Of a DNA stretch of 64,000 bases, positions 10,052 through 19,632 are shown piece after piece. The translations under genes were made by a program, and so were the position numbers. The DNA comes from Corynebacterium renale (lineage in GTDB: Bacteria > Actinomycetota > Actinomycetes > Mycobacteriales > Mycobacteriaceae). Numbering within the stretch: position 1 is the first letter of the stretch; the number at the start of each line of letters is the position of its first letter. The notes under the pieces are model-generated. The model did no database searches and had not been told where the DNA came from. It was given only the letters and a program-made list of their open reading frames with translations. The stretch lies in assembly GCF_002563965.1 (NCBI RefSeq), contig NZ_PDJF01000001.1, positions 1,860,001-1,924,000 of the forward strand. The letters are read 5' to 3'.

Positions 10052-11269
10052 GTGGCACTTCGCAGCATTGATGATCTTCTCGCTGAAGGCGTTGCAGGAC
10101 GACACATTCTTGTACGTTCCGATTTCAACGTCCCACTGGATGACGAAGGCAACATCACCGACCCGGGCCGTATTACGGCTTCGCTGCCAACTCTCAAAGC
10201 CCTGCTTGACGCCGATGCCAAGGTCATCGTTATGGCTCACCTCGGCCGCCCTAAAGGCGAGGTCAACCCTAAGTATTCCCTGAAGCCGGTTGCTGAAGCG
10301 CTCAGCGAGGCACTGGACCAGTACGTGGCACTTGCAGACGACGTCGTCGGCGAGGACGCTCACGAGCGTGCAAATGGCCTCAACGACGGTGACATCCTCC
10401 TTGTGGAAAATGTTCGTTACGACGCCCGGGAAACTTCCAAGGATGATGCCGAGCGCGCTGAATTCGCGAAGGCTCTTGCGGCTCTTGCGGCAGACAATGG
10501 CGCTTTCGTCTCCGACGGATTCGGTGTGGTTCACCGTGCCCAGGCATCTGTCTATGACGTAGCCAAGGAGCTGCCGGCATACGCAGGTTACTTGGTCGCT
10601 AAGGAAGTTTCCGTATTGGACTCTGTCGCAACTGCTCCAGAAAAACCATACACGGTGGTTCTCGGTGGCTCCAAGGTCTCTGACAAACTTGGTGTCATCG
10701 AAGCCCTTGCAGGTAAGGCCGATAACCTAATCATCGGTGGCGGTATGTGCTACACCTTCCTCGCAGCGCAGGGCTACAACGTCCAGCAATCTTTGCTGCA
10801 GGAAGAGATGATCGAAACCTGTGGCAAGCTACTCGAACAGTACGGTGACAAGATTGTGCTTCCTGTCGATCTTGTGGCAGCAAAAGAGTTCGACAAGGAT
10901 GCTGAGCACAAGATCGTTGAACTCGACGCAATCCCTGACGGTTGGCAGTCTCTCGATGTCGGACCAGAGACCGTCAAGAAGTTCCGTGACGCTCTGGTAG
11001 CTTCCAAGACCATCTTCTGGAACGGCCCGATGGGCGTCTTTGAGTTCCCGGCATTCTCTTTCGGCACCAAGGGTCTCGCAGAGGCCATCATCGAAGCCAC
11101 CCGCGAACACGGTGCATTCAGTGTCGTTGGTGGTGGAGACTCCGCAGCTTCTGTCCGTGCCTTGGGTCTCGATGAGGACGGCTTCAGCCACATTTCCACT
11201 GGAGGTGGCGCATCTCTCGAGTTCCTGGAAGGCAAGGAACTTCCTGGCGTAGCCGTACTGTCGAAGTAA
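10052..11269 (+). CDS. pgk: Phosphoglycerate kinase
   Basis: 405-residue glycolytic kinase that forms ATP from 1,3-bisphosphoglycerate. Seen: RSDFNVPLD near residue 22 (substrate loop), AHLGRPKGE near 62, [15 protein letters not shown] near 207, and the nucleotide-binding [10 protein letters not shown] and [11 protein letters not shown] segments in the C-terminal lobe. GTG start with AGAGGA upstream. Lies between gap and tpiA, 27 bp before the latter. Confidence 0.97.
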   Translation: MALRSIDDLLAEGVAGRHILVRSDFNVPLDDEGNITDPGRITASLPTLKALLDADAKVIVMAHLGRPKGEVNPKYSLKPVAEALSEALDQYVALADDVVGEDAHERANGLNDGDILLVENVRYDARETSKDDAERAEFAKALAALAADNGAFVSDGFGVVHRAQASVYDVAKELPAYAGYLVAKEVSVLDSVATAPEKPYTVVLGGSKVSDKLGVIEALAGKADNLIIGGGMCYTFLAAQGYNVQQSLLQEEMIETCGKLLEQYGDKIVLPVDLVAAKEFDKDAEHKIVELDAIPDGWQSLDVGPETVKKFRDALVASKTIFWNGPMGVFEFPAFSFGTKGLAEAIIEATREHGAFSVVGGGDSAASVRALGLDEDGFSHISTGGGASLEFLEGKELPGVAVLSK

Positions 11270-11296
11270 AACCATTTAACTTCCGGAAGGAAATCC

Positions 11297-12088
11297 ATGT
11301 CTCGCAAAACACTCATCGCCGGTAACTGGAAGATGAACAAGGACCATCTCGAAGCGATGGTTACTGTGCAGAGCTTCGCATTTGCTCTGCCAAAGGAATA
11401 CTACGAATTCGTTGACGCTGCTTTCTGTGTCCCCTTCACTGACCTTCGTTCCGTCCAGACGCTTATCGAAGGCGACAAGCTAGCTGTTAGCTTTGGCGCA
11501 CAGGACATTTCGGCTCACGATGCAGGCGCATACACTGGTGAAATCTCTGGTTCTATGCTGCAGCGTCTTGGCTGCACTTGGGTTATCGTCGGCCATTCTG
11601 AGCGCCGTGACTACCACCATGAGACCAACGAACTTGTGGCAGAAAAGACCCGCGCTGCTTTGAAGCATGATCTTCAGCCCATCGTGTGCGTCGGTGAGCC
11701 TGAATCAGTACGAGACGCCGGTGAACACGTCGACTACGTAGTCAACCAAACCCGTGAGTCCCTGGCCGGACTCAGCGCGGAAGACCTCAAGAAAGTTGTT
11801 ATCGCCTACGAGCCCGTATGGGCAATCGGCACCGGCAAAGTGGCTTCCGCTGCAGACGCACAAGAAGTGTGCGCCGCAATTCGCGGAGTCATTTCCGAAA
11901 TTGCTGACCAAGAAGTCGCTGAGGGTCTCCGCATTCTCTACGGCGGTTCCGTCAAGCAAGAAACCGCAGCCGAGATTGTTTCGCAGACTGATATCGACGG
12001 CGCACTCGTCGGCGGAGCTTCCTTGGATGGAAAAGACTTTGCCAAGCTTGTTGCAGCTGCGGCGCAGCCGTCAATTCCTCAGGCTTAA
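11297..12088 (+). CDS. tpiA: Triosephosphate isomerase
   Basis: 263-residue TIM barrel. N-terminal GNWKMN at about residues 10-15, the electrophilic histidine in VGHSERR (near 100) and the catalytic glutamate in [12 protein letters not shown] (near 170), then YGGSVK near 215. Strong ribosome-binding site GGAAGGAAA. In C. glutamicum ppc follows tpiA; here secG follows directly after 99 bp. Confidence 0.97.
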   Translation: MSRKTLIAGNWKMNKDHLEAMVTVQSFAFALPKEYYEFVDAAFCVPFTDLRSVQTLIEGDKLAVSFGAQDISAHDAGAYTGEISGSMLQRLGCTWVIVGHSERRDYHHETNELVAEKTRAALKHDLQPIVCVGEPESVRDAGEHVDYVVNQTRESLAGLSAEDLKKVVIAYEPVWAIGTGKVASAADAQEVCAAIRGVISEIADQEVAEGLRILYGGSVKQETAAEIVSQTDIDGALVGGASLDGKDFAKLVAAAAQPSIPQA

Positions 12089-12097
12089 CTACGCTCT

Positions 12098-12133
12098 ACG
12101 GCGTGTCGTCTTTTAACCGGTTACACGCCGTTT
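12098..12133 (+). terminator. Hairpin after tpiA
   Basis: ACGGCGTGT (12098-12106) pairs with ACACGCCGT (12123-12131), followed by TTTA. A 9-bp stem; probably a modest terminator ahead of the secG promoter region. Confidence 0.55.
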
Positions 12134-12187
12134 AGTGTATTGTGTCTAGTGTTATCCGCCCTGTCGACAAAATAAAGAAGGATATTC

Positions 12188-12424
12188 ATGATTCTTACGC
12201 TCCAGATTATCCTGGTGATTGCAGCCGTTCTTATGACTATTTTCGTGCTGCTTCACAAAGGCAAGGGCGGCGGCTTGTCTAGCCTCTTCGGTGGCGGTGT
12301 CCAATCAAATCTTTCGGGGTCCACCGTAGTGGAGAAGAACCTTGATCGTTATACCGTGGTCATGGCTCTTATCTGGATTATCTGCATCATTGCACTTAAT
12401 CTGCTCCAGGCTTACGGATCGTAA
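12188..12424 (+). CDS. secG: Preprotein translocase subunit SecG
   Basis: 78-residue membrane protein with two hydrophobic segments (about 2-22 and 54-73) joined by a glycine-rich loop (GKGGGLSSLFGGG), the SecG signature. It is part of the SecYEG channel. AAGAAGGA ribosome-binding site. Located right after tpiA in many actinobacteria. Confidence 0.94.
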   Translation: MILTLQIILVIAAVLMTIFVLLHKGKGGGLSSLFGGGVQSNLSGSTVVEKNLDRYTVVMALIWIICIIALNLLQAYGS

Positions 12425-12441
12425 AGGTTCCTTAATAGCCG

Positions 12442-12478
12442 AAAGCGGTTGTAGTTCATCGAACTACAACCGCTTTTT
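12442..12478 (+). terminator. Strong intrinsic terminator after secG
   Basis: A perfect 16-bp stem (12442-12457 with 12461-12476), three-base loop, followed by a T-run. Placed between convergent secG (+) and pgl (-), whose stop is at 12491; it could also act for pgl. Confidence 0.93.
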
Positions 12479-12490
12479 CACACGCTACGC

Positions 12491-13246
12491 TCATGGTGCC
12501 GCATCTGGTGTTACAAACAAGACGGTCTCATCACGGCCATGAGCGCCAACGACGGGCCACTCGGAAGTTTCAGCGCCATCGACAAGTGCTTGTACAGCTT
12601 CAGCTTTTTCGGAACCGGATACAAGCAGCCACACGCGTGCAGCAGTATTCACAGCAGGCAGTGTTAGCGTGAGGCGCTGTGCTGGCGGCTTCGGGGAGTC
12701 TTCCACGGCTGCAGTTAGGCGTTTTTTCTCTGCCGTTGCGGGAGTATGCGGGAATAGGGAATTGATGTGGCCTTCGTGTCCCATCCCGAGCAAATGAATA
12801 TCGAAGCCGTCAGGTGCGTACTTCTTAATCAGCTGTGCATACCGTTCAGCGCTTTCTTCCAAACTATGCGAGCACGCTTCGTATCCATGTATGTTTTCGT
12901 CTGGGATATTCACATGCTCAAGAAGGCTTTGGCGTGCTTGTCCCTCGTTAGACTCAGAATCATCCACAGGGACAACGCGTTCGTCACCGAAGAATACGTG
13001 CACTCGCGTCCAGTCAATAGCTGCAATTGGGAAACTGTCTGCCTGTATTTGAGCGGCCCTATCTAATTCCGCAATACGTTTTAGAACGGCAATACCAGCC
13101 GTCCCGCCGGTGAGTACAACTCGAGCGAAACCATCTTGGGAGACCCCAGTTGCGTCGGCTTGGATGTGGGCTACAGTCTCAACAAAACGAGATGCCACAA
13201 TGCGGGTAAGATCATTGAGGTCATCGGTTGGGTGCACCAGGACCAT
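12491..13246 (-). CDS. pgl: 6-phosphogluconolactonase
   Basis: 251-residue lactonase (DevB type) hydrolysing the product of G6PDH. It shows VLTGGTAGIAVLKRI near residue 45 (sugar-isomerase-fold loop), VHVFFGDERVVP near 84 and DIHLLGMGHEGHINSLFP near 150, all typical. AGGAAGGA ribosome-binding site before ATG. Last gene of the minus-strand operon tkt-tal-zwf-opcA-pgl. Also named devB. Confidence 0.93.
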   Translation of the reverse strand: MVLVHPTDDLNDLTRIVASRFVETVAHIQADATGVSQDGFARVVLTGGTAGIAVLKRIAELDRAAQIQADSFPIAAIDWTRVHVFFGDERVVPVDDSESNEGQARQSLLEHVNIPDENIHGYEACSHSLEESAERYAQLIKKYAPDGFDIHLLGMGHEGHINSLFPHTPATAEKKRLTAAVEDSPKPPAQRLTLTLPAVNTAARVWLLVSGSEKAEAVQALVDGAETSEWPVVGAHGRDETVLFVTPDAAP

Positions 13247-13310
13247 ACGTATTCCTTCCTATGAAAGAGCACCGCAGCGCCTTGTAGTGCTGCGATGCTA
13301 AAAATATTGA

Positions 13311-14255
13311 TTAATCGTCGTCTCGTTCGATTCGAGAAACGCCTGCAAGAGCTCCCGCGTATGCCTTATCGTCGTCGAGATGTCGTAGTTCCTCAGCCAA
13401 ACAGTCGGACAGCGAACGGGTATTCAATGCAACGTACGTTACGGGTTTATTGGGTAACGAAAGCGCAGCCGTTGCGTTCTCGGTGGTGGACACATTAATC
13501 TCACCATCTTCTCGATGCAAGGAAATCGAACAAGCGGGCAGAGTACCGCCAGTATTGTTGTCCTTCTTGGTGACTCGACGCACCGGCGCATTCAGTCGGT
13601 CTGCAAGCCATCCCGCGAGCAAGTCAATGCTGGGGTTCTCGTCCACACCAGCTACTTCGACTTTTTTAATTGGTAGACGTGGGTAGACATCCAGAGCGGA
13701 CGCGATAAGTCCGCGGAATTGGGTAATTCGAGCCCAAGCTAGATCAGAGTCACCTGGCTCATAGTAGCTGCAGCGGCGGCCCAGCGTGTTGTGATGCGGG
13801 TCGTTGAAGCAGTCGGTGATGCGGCGTTGCGCGATTTTCCCAATTGGGTCTTGTGCAGGGTTCTTGGGCGCTTGAGAAGCCCACCACGCAACAATTGGTG
13901 TATCGGGCAAGAGCAGGGGAGTCACGACTGCATCTGGGTGGTCCGCGACGTGGCCATGCAGGTACATCACGACTAATTCGCTCGCCCCAGTATCTCCACC
14001 GACGCGAATCTCTGCGTCCACCCGAGAGTCTTCCTGTACGTTGCTATCACGACTATCGACGAGCACTAACACACGAGCAGGGTGCTCGCGAGAAGCGTCG
14101 GTAGTGACGGTCATGAGTGCTTCTAAGTCATCTTGAGCAGTTGCCATGATGATTAATGTGAGTACGCGACCAGTTGTTTGAGCTGTAGTTTCGTGGATAC
14201 GCTGCAACTGCGAAGAAATTGTCCGAGTCGACGTGTTGCTGAGACAGATGTGCAT
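13311..14255 (-). CDS. opcA: Glucose-6-phosphate dehydrogenase assembly protein OpcA
   Basis: 314-residue OpcA, a partner required for full G6PDH activity in actinobacteria and cyanobacteria. It matches the family in TTGRVLTLI (near residue 28), SREHPARVLVLV (near 57) and TPIVAWWAS (near 125), the last highly conserved. The frame can start at a TTG at 14261, but residues from ATG 14255 align without a gap to the C. glutamicum OpcA N-terminus as I recall it. AAAGG lies upstream. Lies between zwf and pgl. Confidence 0.92.
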   Translation of the reverse strand: MHICLSNTSTRTISSQLQRIHETTAQTTGRVLTLIIMATAQDDLEALMTVTTDASREHPARVLVLVDSRDSNVQEDSRVDAEIRVGGDTGASELVVMYLHGHVADHPDAVVTPLLLPDTPIVAWWASQAPKNPAQDPIGKIAQRRITDCFNDPHHNTLGRRCSYYEPGDSDLAWARITQFRGLIASALDVYPRLPIKKVEVAGVDENPSIDLLAGWLADRLNAPVRRVTKKDNNTGGTLPACSISLHREDGEINVSTTENATAALSLPNKPVTYVALNTRSLSDCLAEELRHLDDDKAYAGALAGVSRIERDDD

Positions 14256-14279
14256 AATCAAAGTACCTTTCTTCGCTGC

Positions 14280-15821
14280 TTATGGCCGGCGCCATGAGCG
14301 ACCACTACGCTCCAGCATTTCGTCCGCGCTTTCTGGACCCCACGTTCCAGCCTCGTAATCATCAGGCCTCCCATGTTTTTGCCAGAAATTCAAAATCGGA
14401 TCTAGGATCTTCCAGCTCAACTCGACTTCGGTGTTGCTTGGGAACAGGCTGGATTCGTCGAGAAGAGCGTCCAGGATTAAGCGTTCGTAGGCTTCCGGCG
14501 ATTCTTCGGTGAATGCCTCTGCATAGGAGAAATCCATGTTGACGTCACGGACTTCCATCTGTGAGCCAGGCACCTTAGAACCGAAGCGCATCAGGACGCC
14601 TTCATCCGGTTGCACTCGAATCACAACCGCGTTTTCGCCCATTGCCCCGGTGTGGTGCTCACCAAATGGATGATGCGGTGGCTTCTTGAATACCAGTGCA
14701 ATCTCGGTGACGCGACGGCCTAGCCGCTTTCCAGTACGCAGGTAGAAGGGGACACCGGCCCAACGTCGAGAAGCAATCTCGAGGGTACATGCTGCATACG
14801 TTTCGGTTTTTGACTCAGGATCAAATCCGTCTTCTTCGCGGAGGCCTTTTACGTATTCGGAGCCTTGCCACCCCGCTGTGTACTGGCCCCGGGCCGTCGT
14901 CTCTTCGAGCGGCTCAACCGGACTGGTGGCGGTGAGGATTTTAATCTTCTCTTGCTGTAACTGAGCAGCTTCGAACGATGTAGGTTCTTCCATCGCTACC
15001 AATGCAAGTAACTGAATTAAGTGGTTTTGAATGACATCGCGGGCTGCGCCGATACCGTCGTAGTAGCCTGCACGCCCACCGAGCCCGATATCCTCGGCCA
15101 TAGTGATCTGTACGTGATCGATGTAGTGAGCATTCCAAAACGGTTCGAACAACTGGTTCGCAAAACGCAGAGCCATGATGTTCTGAACCGTCTCCTTGCC
15201 CAAGTAGTGATCAATACGGAAGACCGACGACTCTGGGAAAACGGCATTGACAATCCGGTTCAGTTCGTGAGCTGACTCGTAGTCGTGGCCGAAAGGCTTC
15301 TCGATAATGACGCGCCGCCACGCGTGGTCGGGTCCCTGCGCCATACCGGTGCGTTCAAGCTGGTGGCAAACATCGGCAAAGAAACCAGGTGGAATAGACA
15401 AATAGAAAGCCCAGTTCCCACCGGTACCACGAGTCTCGTCGAAGTGTTTTAAGTCCGCTGCTAGGCTGTCGAAGGCAGCATCATCGTCAAAATTGCCCGC
15501 GGCAAAATGCATGCCTTCAGCTAAACGAATCCACACATTTTCGTCGAAAGTCGTGCGCGCGCCGGCCTCTACCGCTTTGCGGACATACTCCTCAAAATCC
15601 GATTTGGACCATTCACGGCGACCATAACCTACTAAAGTGAACCCAGCTGGTAGTAGGCCACGATTGGCTAGGTCATAAATGGCGGGAAGTAATTTTTTGC
15701 GTGCTAAGTCACCGGTGACGCCGAAAATAACCATTCCAGACGGTCCGGCAATACGAGGTAAGCGCTTGTCGTCAGGGGAGCGCAAAGGATTTGGGGCGGT
15801 AGGTGGCAAAGGCGTGGACAC
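14280..15821 (-). CDS. zwf: Glucose-6-phosphate 1-dehydrogenase
   Basis: 513-residue G6PDH, the entry enzyme of the pentose phosphate pathway and main NADPH source. The NADP-binding motif VIFGVTGDLARKK is near residue 31 and the active-site RIDHYLGKE near 200. The N-terminal extension before the Rossmann motif (about 28 residues) occurs in C. glutamicum Zwf too. GTG 15821 follows AAAGG by 6 nt, supporting the long form. Works with OpcA, encoded 18 bp downstream. Confidence 0.96.
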   Translation of the reverse strand: MSTPLPPTAPNPLRSPDDKRLPRIAGPSGMVIFGVTGDLARKKLLPAIYDLANRGLLPAGFTLVGYGRREWSKSDFEEYVRKAVEAGARTTFDENVWIRLAEGMHFAAGNFDDDAAFDSLAADLKHFDETRGTGGNWAFYLSIPPGFFADVCHQLERTGMAQGPDHAWRRVIIEKPFGHDYESAHELNRIVNAVFPESSVFRIDHYLGKETVQNIMALRFANQLFEPFWNAHYIDHVQITMAEDIGLGGRAGYYDGIGAARDVIQNHLIQLLALVAMEEPTSFEAAQLQQEKIKILTATSPVEPLEETTARGQYTAGWQGSEYVKGLREEDGFDPESKTETYAACTLEIASRRWAGVPFYLRTGKRLGRRVTEIALVFKKPPHHPFGEHHTGAMGENAVVIRVQPDEGVLMRFGSKVPGSQMEVRDVNMDFSYAEAFTEESPEAYERLILDALLDESSLFPSNTEVELSWKILDPILNFWQKHGRPDDYEAGTWGPESADEMLERSGRSWRRP

Positions 15822-15914
15822 CGGAAACCTTTCAGGGTCAAACGAAGACTTTTCTCTATCGTAGGCTAAACCGTGCTTATGCTGTGGGCAAAAGCTTTAT
15901 TCATTCATCAAAGA

Positions 15915-15954
15915 AGGGCACGGACACACAACTCTTTATGTGTGGCCGTGCCCT
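15915..15954 (-). terminator. Hairpin between tal and zwf
   Basis: AGGGCACGG (15915-15923) pairs with CCGTGCCCT (15946-15954), with an inner CACACA/TGTGTG stem. On the minus strand it is followed by TTCTTT. Likely a partial terminator within the pentose phosphate operon; the rest of the 181-bp gap shows no gene. Confidence 0.6.
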
Positions 15955-16002
15955 CAATCACTGCAATGTGAGCGATACTTCAGGCGGGAAACGCATCAGC
16001 TA

Positions 16003-17088
16003 TTATGCTGAGAGTTGTCCGCCAATCTTCTCCAAAAGTTCCGTCCACGATGCGACAAACTTCTCGACGCCTTCGACTTCAAGCACCGCGAAGACGTCCT
16101 CCAAGTCCACACCTACCTTGCGAAGGTCTGCAAAGATTTCCTCAGAGGCGGCGGCAGTGCCAGTGAGGGTGTCGCCATCGATCCGGTTTGCCTCGAGGGT
16201 GGCATCAATGGTGCTCTCCGGCATGGTGTTCACGGTGTTCGGTCCGGCCAGCTCTTTGACGTATAGGTCGGCAGGGTACTCGGGATTCTTAACCCCAGTG
16301 GAAGCCCACAGTGGGCGTTGGATGTTGGTTCCTGTAGGAAGTTCGCGAGGGCCGAAGAAGTCTTGGAAAGCTGCATATGCCAGACGTGCGTTGGCTACAC
16401 CCGCCTTACCTCGCAGGGCCAAGGCGTCTTCCGTGCCAATTTCTTCCAATCGCTTGTCTACTTCAGTGTCCACGCGGGACACGAAGAACGACGCAACCGA
16501 ATGGATGGAGGAGACATCATGGCCGTTCTTTTCCGCCAAGGTGATGCCGTCTTCGAAAGCCTTCATGACTTCACGGTAACGATCCACCGAGAAGATTAGG
16601 GTGACGTTGACACTGATTCCAGCGCCAAGAGCCTCGGAGATTGCAGGCAGTGATCCACGGGTAGCCGGGATTTTAATCATCACGTTAGGGCGATCAACCT
16701 TTGACCAGAGTTCCTTTGCCTGGGCAATTGTCGCATTGGTGTCTTCGGAGATACGAGGATCAACTTCGATGGAAACCCGACCGTCTTCGCCACCCGATTG
16801 TTCGTAAATCGGCAGGAACAAGTCACATGCGTTCTGCACGTCTTGGATGCTCATCTCGTATACGGCATCGTCAACTGAGGCGCCGGCAGCTTTCAGTTCC
16901 TCAATCTGGGCATCGTAAGCCACACCTTGGGTCATAGCGGCTGCAAAGATAGCGGGGTTCGTGGTGACACCTGCGACAGACTTGGTCTCAATAACTTCCG
17001 CCAAGTTACCTGTGTTGAGGCGGTCGCGGGAAAGGTCATCCAGCCACGTTGAGGTGCCAGCTTTCTTAAGATCATCGATTGCGGTCAT
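16003..17088 (-). CDS. tal: Transaldolase
   Basis: 361-residue actinobacterial-type transaldolase. Seen: [15 protein letters not shown] near residue 13, VTTNPAIF near 40, and the Schiff-base lysine in [10 protein letters not shown] (near residue 137). It interconverts sedoheptulose 7-phosphate and glyceraldehyde 3-phosphate with erythrose 4-phosphate and fructose 6-phosphate. AAGAAGG ribosome-binding site. Follows tkt by 81 bp. Confidence 0.96.
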   Translation of the reverse strand: MTAIDDLKKAGTSTWLDDLSRDRLNTGNLAEVIETKSVAGVTTNPAIFAAAMTQGVAYDAQIEELKAAGASVDDAVYEMSIQDVQNACDLFLPIYEQSGGEDGRVSIEVDPRISEDTNATIAQAKELWSKVDRPNVMIKIPATRGSLPAISEALGAGISVNVTLIFSVDRYREVMKAFEDGITLAEKNGHDVSSIHSVASFFVSRVDTEVDKRLEEIGTEDALALRGKAGVANARLAYAAFQDFFGPRELPTGTNIQRPLWASTGVKNPEYPADLYVKELAGPNTVNTMPESTIDATLEANRIDGDTLTGTAAASEEIFADLRKVGVDLEDVFAVLEVEGVEKFVASWTELLEKIGGQLSA

Positions 17089-17169
17089 AAATCTTTACCT
17101 TCTTTCATTGGGTGTCTCTTATATGGAATTCCGCCAGTTCGATGTGAAATCAAACTGGCGGATACTGCG

Positions 17170-19263
17170 CTACTTATCTAGAACCTCGCGGGCAGCCTCG
17201 TATACAGCATCAGCGGTGATTCCAAACTCCTTGTACAAGGTCTTGTAATCGGCCGATGCTCCGAAGTGTTCGAGGGAGACAGCCTTGCCGCCATCTCCAA
17301 GCCAGCGGTACCACGGCATCGCGATACCTGCTTCAACGGAAACACGGGCTTTCACAGCAGTCGGAAGCACTTCTTCGATGTATTCGGCATCCTGCTGCTC
17401 GAACCAGTCCAAAGATGGCACCGAAACAACGCGAGCGGAGACGCCTTCTTCTTCCAGCTTTGCGGCCGCGGATACGGCGAGCTCTACCTCTGAGCCAGAA
17501 CCCATGAGGATGACGTCAGGGGTATCGCCGGATTCCTTGACGAGCACATATGCGCCACGAGCAACGCCCTCAAGAGCTTTCTCTTTAGTGCCGTCCAGCA
17601 CCGGCAGATTCTGACGGGATAACGCTAGCCCCTTCGGTCCACCGTTTTCGTCGGCTAGGACTGCTCGCCATGCGGCTGCAGTTTCATTCGCATCAGCTGG
17701 ACGAACTAGTGTCAGACCCGGCATCGCGCGGAGCGCAGCAAGCTGTTCGATTGGCTGGTGTGTTGGTCCGTCTTCACCAAGACCGATGGAGTCGTGAGTC
17801 CAGACGTGGTAGGTGCTCACACCCATCAGGGCTCCGAGACGCAGTGCTGGGCGCATGTATTCGGAGAAAATAAGGAAGGTTCCACCGTATGGGCGGGTGC
17901 CACCATGGAGAGCCATACCGTTGAGGATCGCTCCCATAGCATGTTCGCGGATACCGAAGTGGAGGTTACGGCCGTAAGGTTGGGCAGTCCAGGTGTCGGT
18001 GGTGATGCTCTCCGGACCGAAGGAGTCCGCGCCTTCAATCACCGTGTTGTTGGAACCTGCGAGGTCGGCGGAGCCGCCCCACAGTTCTGGGAGTGTCTTG
18101 CCCAAGGCCTGAAGCGCAGCGGAGGACGCCTTACGAGTTGCAACCGAATCTCCAGCGTTCCAGGTGGGAAGTTCTTCATCCCAACCCGCAGGAAGCTCCC
18201 GTGCGGCCAGGCGGCGGAATAGTTCAGCGTTTTCTGGGTTCTTTTCTGCCCATTCATCGAACTTCTTTTGCCACTGTGCGTGCGCTTCTGCTCCGCGGTC
18301 CTGCAGCTTTCGGGTATGTGCGATCACATCTTCCGCGACCGCGAAAGTTTGCTCAGGGTTGAAGCCTAGGATTTCCTTTACTGCAGCAACCTCTTCGTCA
18401 CCTAGAGCTGCGCCGTGCGCTGCGCCGGTGTTCTGGAGGTTAGGAGCAGGGTAGCCGATGATGGAACGTACCCGAATAAAGGACGGGCGAGTAGTCTCAG
18501 CCTTTGCGGCAGCAATTGCCTCTTCCAGGGCCACAACATCTTCTGCGGATGCGACTTCCTGGGTGTGCCAACCGTAGGCTTCATACCGTTTGACAACATC
18601 TTCGTTGAAAGCGATGTCGGTATCGTCTTCGATGGAGATTTCGTTGTCATCCCAGAAGACAATAAGGTTACCTAGCTTCTGCGTGCCAGCGAGCGACGAA
18701 GCTTCAGAAGTGACGCCTTCTTGGAGGTCACCATCAGAAGCAATCACGTATACAAAGTGGTCGAACGGGGATTCACCCGCCGGGGCTTCGGGGTCGAACA
18801 AGCCACGTTCGCGTCGTGCAGCCATTGCCATACCGACGGCCGTCGCCAAGCCCTGTCCCAGTGGGCCAGTGGTGATTTCAACGCCATCGGTATGACCGTA
18901 TTCTGGGTGGCCTGGAGTAAGGGATCCCCAGGTGCGCAGCGCCTTGAGGTCATCAAGTTCGAGGCCGAATCCACCCAAGTAAAGCTGAATGTACTGAGTT
19001 AGGGAAGAGTGGCCACAGGATAGGACGAAGCGGTCGCGTCCAGCCCACGCGGTGTCCTGTGGGTCGTGGTTCATGACACGTTGGTACAGGGTGTATGCCA
19101 AAGGCGCTAGACTCATCGCCGTGCCGGGATGTCCGGATCCACAGTTTTGGACAGAATCTGCGGCAAGAACGCGTGCGGTATCGATTGCCTTGGTGTCAAG
19201 ATCTGACCAGTTCTCCGGGTAGCGACGTTCAGTGCGTGCCTTCTGCTCTGGGGTTAGGGTCAC
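17170..19263 (-). CDS. tkt: Transketolase
   Basis: 697-residue thiamine diphosphate enzyme. Seen: GHPGTAMSLAPLAYTLY near residue 42, ASDGDLQEGVTSEA near 170 (the GDG...NN-type thiamine diphosphate site), and THDSIGLGEDGPTHQPIEQL near 490 (pyrimidine domain). First gene of the pentose phosphate operon. GTG start with GAGGA upstream. Good match in length and order to C. glutamicum. Confidence 0.97.
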   Translation of the reverse strand: MTLTPEQKARTERRYPENWSDLDTKAIDTARVLAADSVQNCGSGHPGTAMSLAPLAYTLYQRVMNHDPQDTAWAGRDRFVLSCGHSSLTQYIQLYLGGFGLELDDLKALRTWGSLTPGHPEYGHTDGVEITTGPLGQGLATAVGMAMAARRERGLFDPEAPAGESPFDHFVYVIASDGDLQEGVTSEASSLAGTQKLGNLIVFWDDNEISIEDDTDIAFNEDVVKRYEAYGWHTQEVASAEDVVALEEAIAAAKAETTRPSFIRVRSIIGYPAPNLQNTGAAHGAALGDEEVAAVKEILGFNPEQTFAVAEDVIAHTRKLQDRGAEAHAQWQKKFDEWAEKNPENAELFRRLAARELPAGWDEELPTWNAGDSVATRKASSAALQALGKTLPELWGGSADLAGSNNTVIEGADSFGPESITTDTWTAQPYGRNLHFGIREHAMGAILNGMALHGGTRPYGGTFLIFSEYMRPALRLGALMGVSTYHVWTHDSIGLGEDGPTHQPIEQLAALRAMPGLTLVRPADANETAAAWRAVLADENGGPKGLALSRQNLPVLDGTKEKALEGVARGAYVLVKESGDTPDVILMGSGSEVELAVSAAAKLEEEGVSARVVSVPSLDWFEQQDAEYIEEVLPTAVKARVSVEAGIAMPWYRWLGDGGKAVSLEHFGASADYKTLYKEFGITADAVYEAAREVLDK

Positions 19264-19444
19264 GATTTCGTCCTCACGATCATGTCAAACAAATGTGGTT
19301 CGCGTCGATTAGCGCGACAAGCGTAATCGAACTATGTACTTCTCCCACAATAGTAAGTTTCTAGCCTTTCGGCAGAATCCCAGCCCATCTGTCCTTCTTA
19401 TCCTGAAAATATTGGACTTATAGGGTTAACCTGAATTATCTGAA

Positions 19445-19468
19445 GCTACTGAAACCATATACAGTAGC
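19445..19468. repeat. Inverted repeat in the tkt/ctaB divergent region
   Basis: GCTACTG (19445-19451) and CAGTAGC (19462-19468) form perfect 7-bp arms around a 10-bp AT-rich centre that contains TATA. An operator for an unknown regulator is possible. It lies in the 369-bp gene-free gap between tkt and ctaB (19264-19632). Confidence 0.4.
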
Positions 19469-19537
19469 CAAGAGCGCTAAATGTGGTGCGTGCTTATCGA
19501 CGCCATCCGGCCCCAATCTGCCTCTTTCTGGAATACT

Positions 19538-19565
19538 GGGAACTTGGTGTACGTTTTCACGACTA
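19538..19565 (+). promoter_or_regulatory. Sigma-C-like promoter of ctaB
   Basis: GGGAAC (19538-19543) and CGACTA (19560-19565) are 16 bp apart. This matches, as I recall it, the promoter motif of the ECF sigma factor SigC of C. glutamicum, whose regulon includes ctaA/ctaB and cydAB. It gives a leader of about 60 nt and lies upstream of the TTG start proposed for ctaB. Confidence 0.55.
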
Positions 19566-19632
19566 CTTGAGTGCGCACAAAAATTGCCGGCAGTATTTCC
19601 GGCTGAATCTACGAGATGTTGGAGGCTACTCC

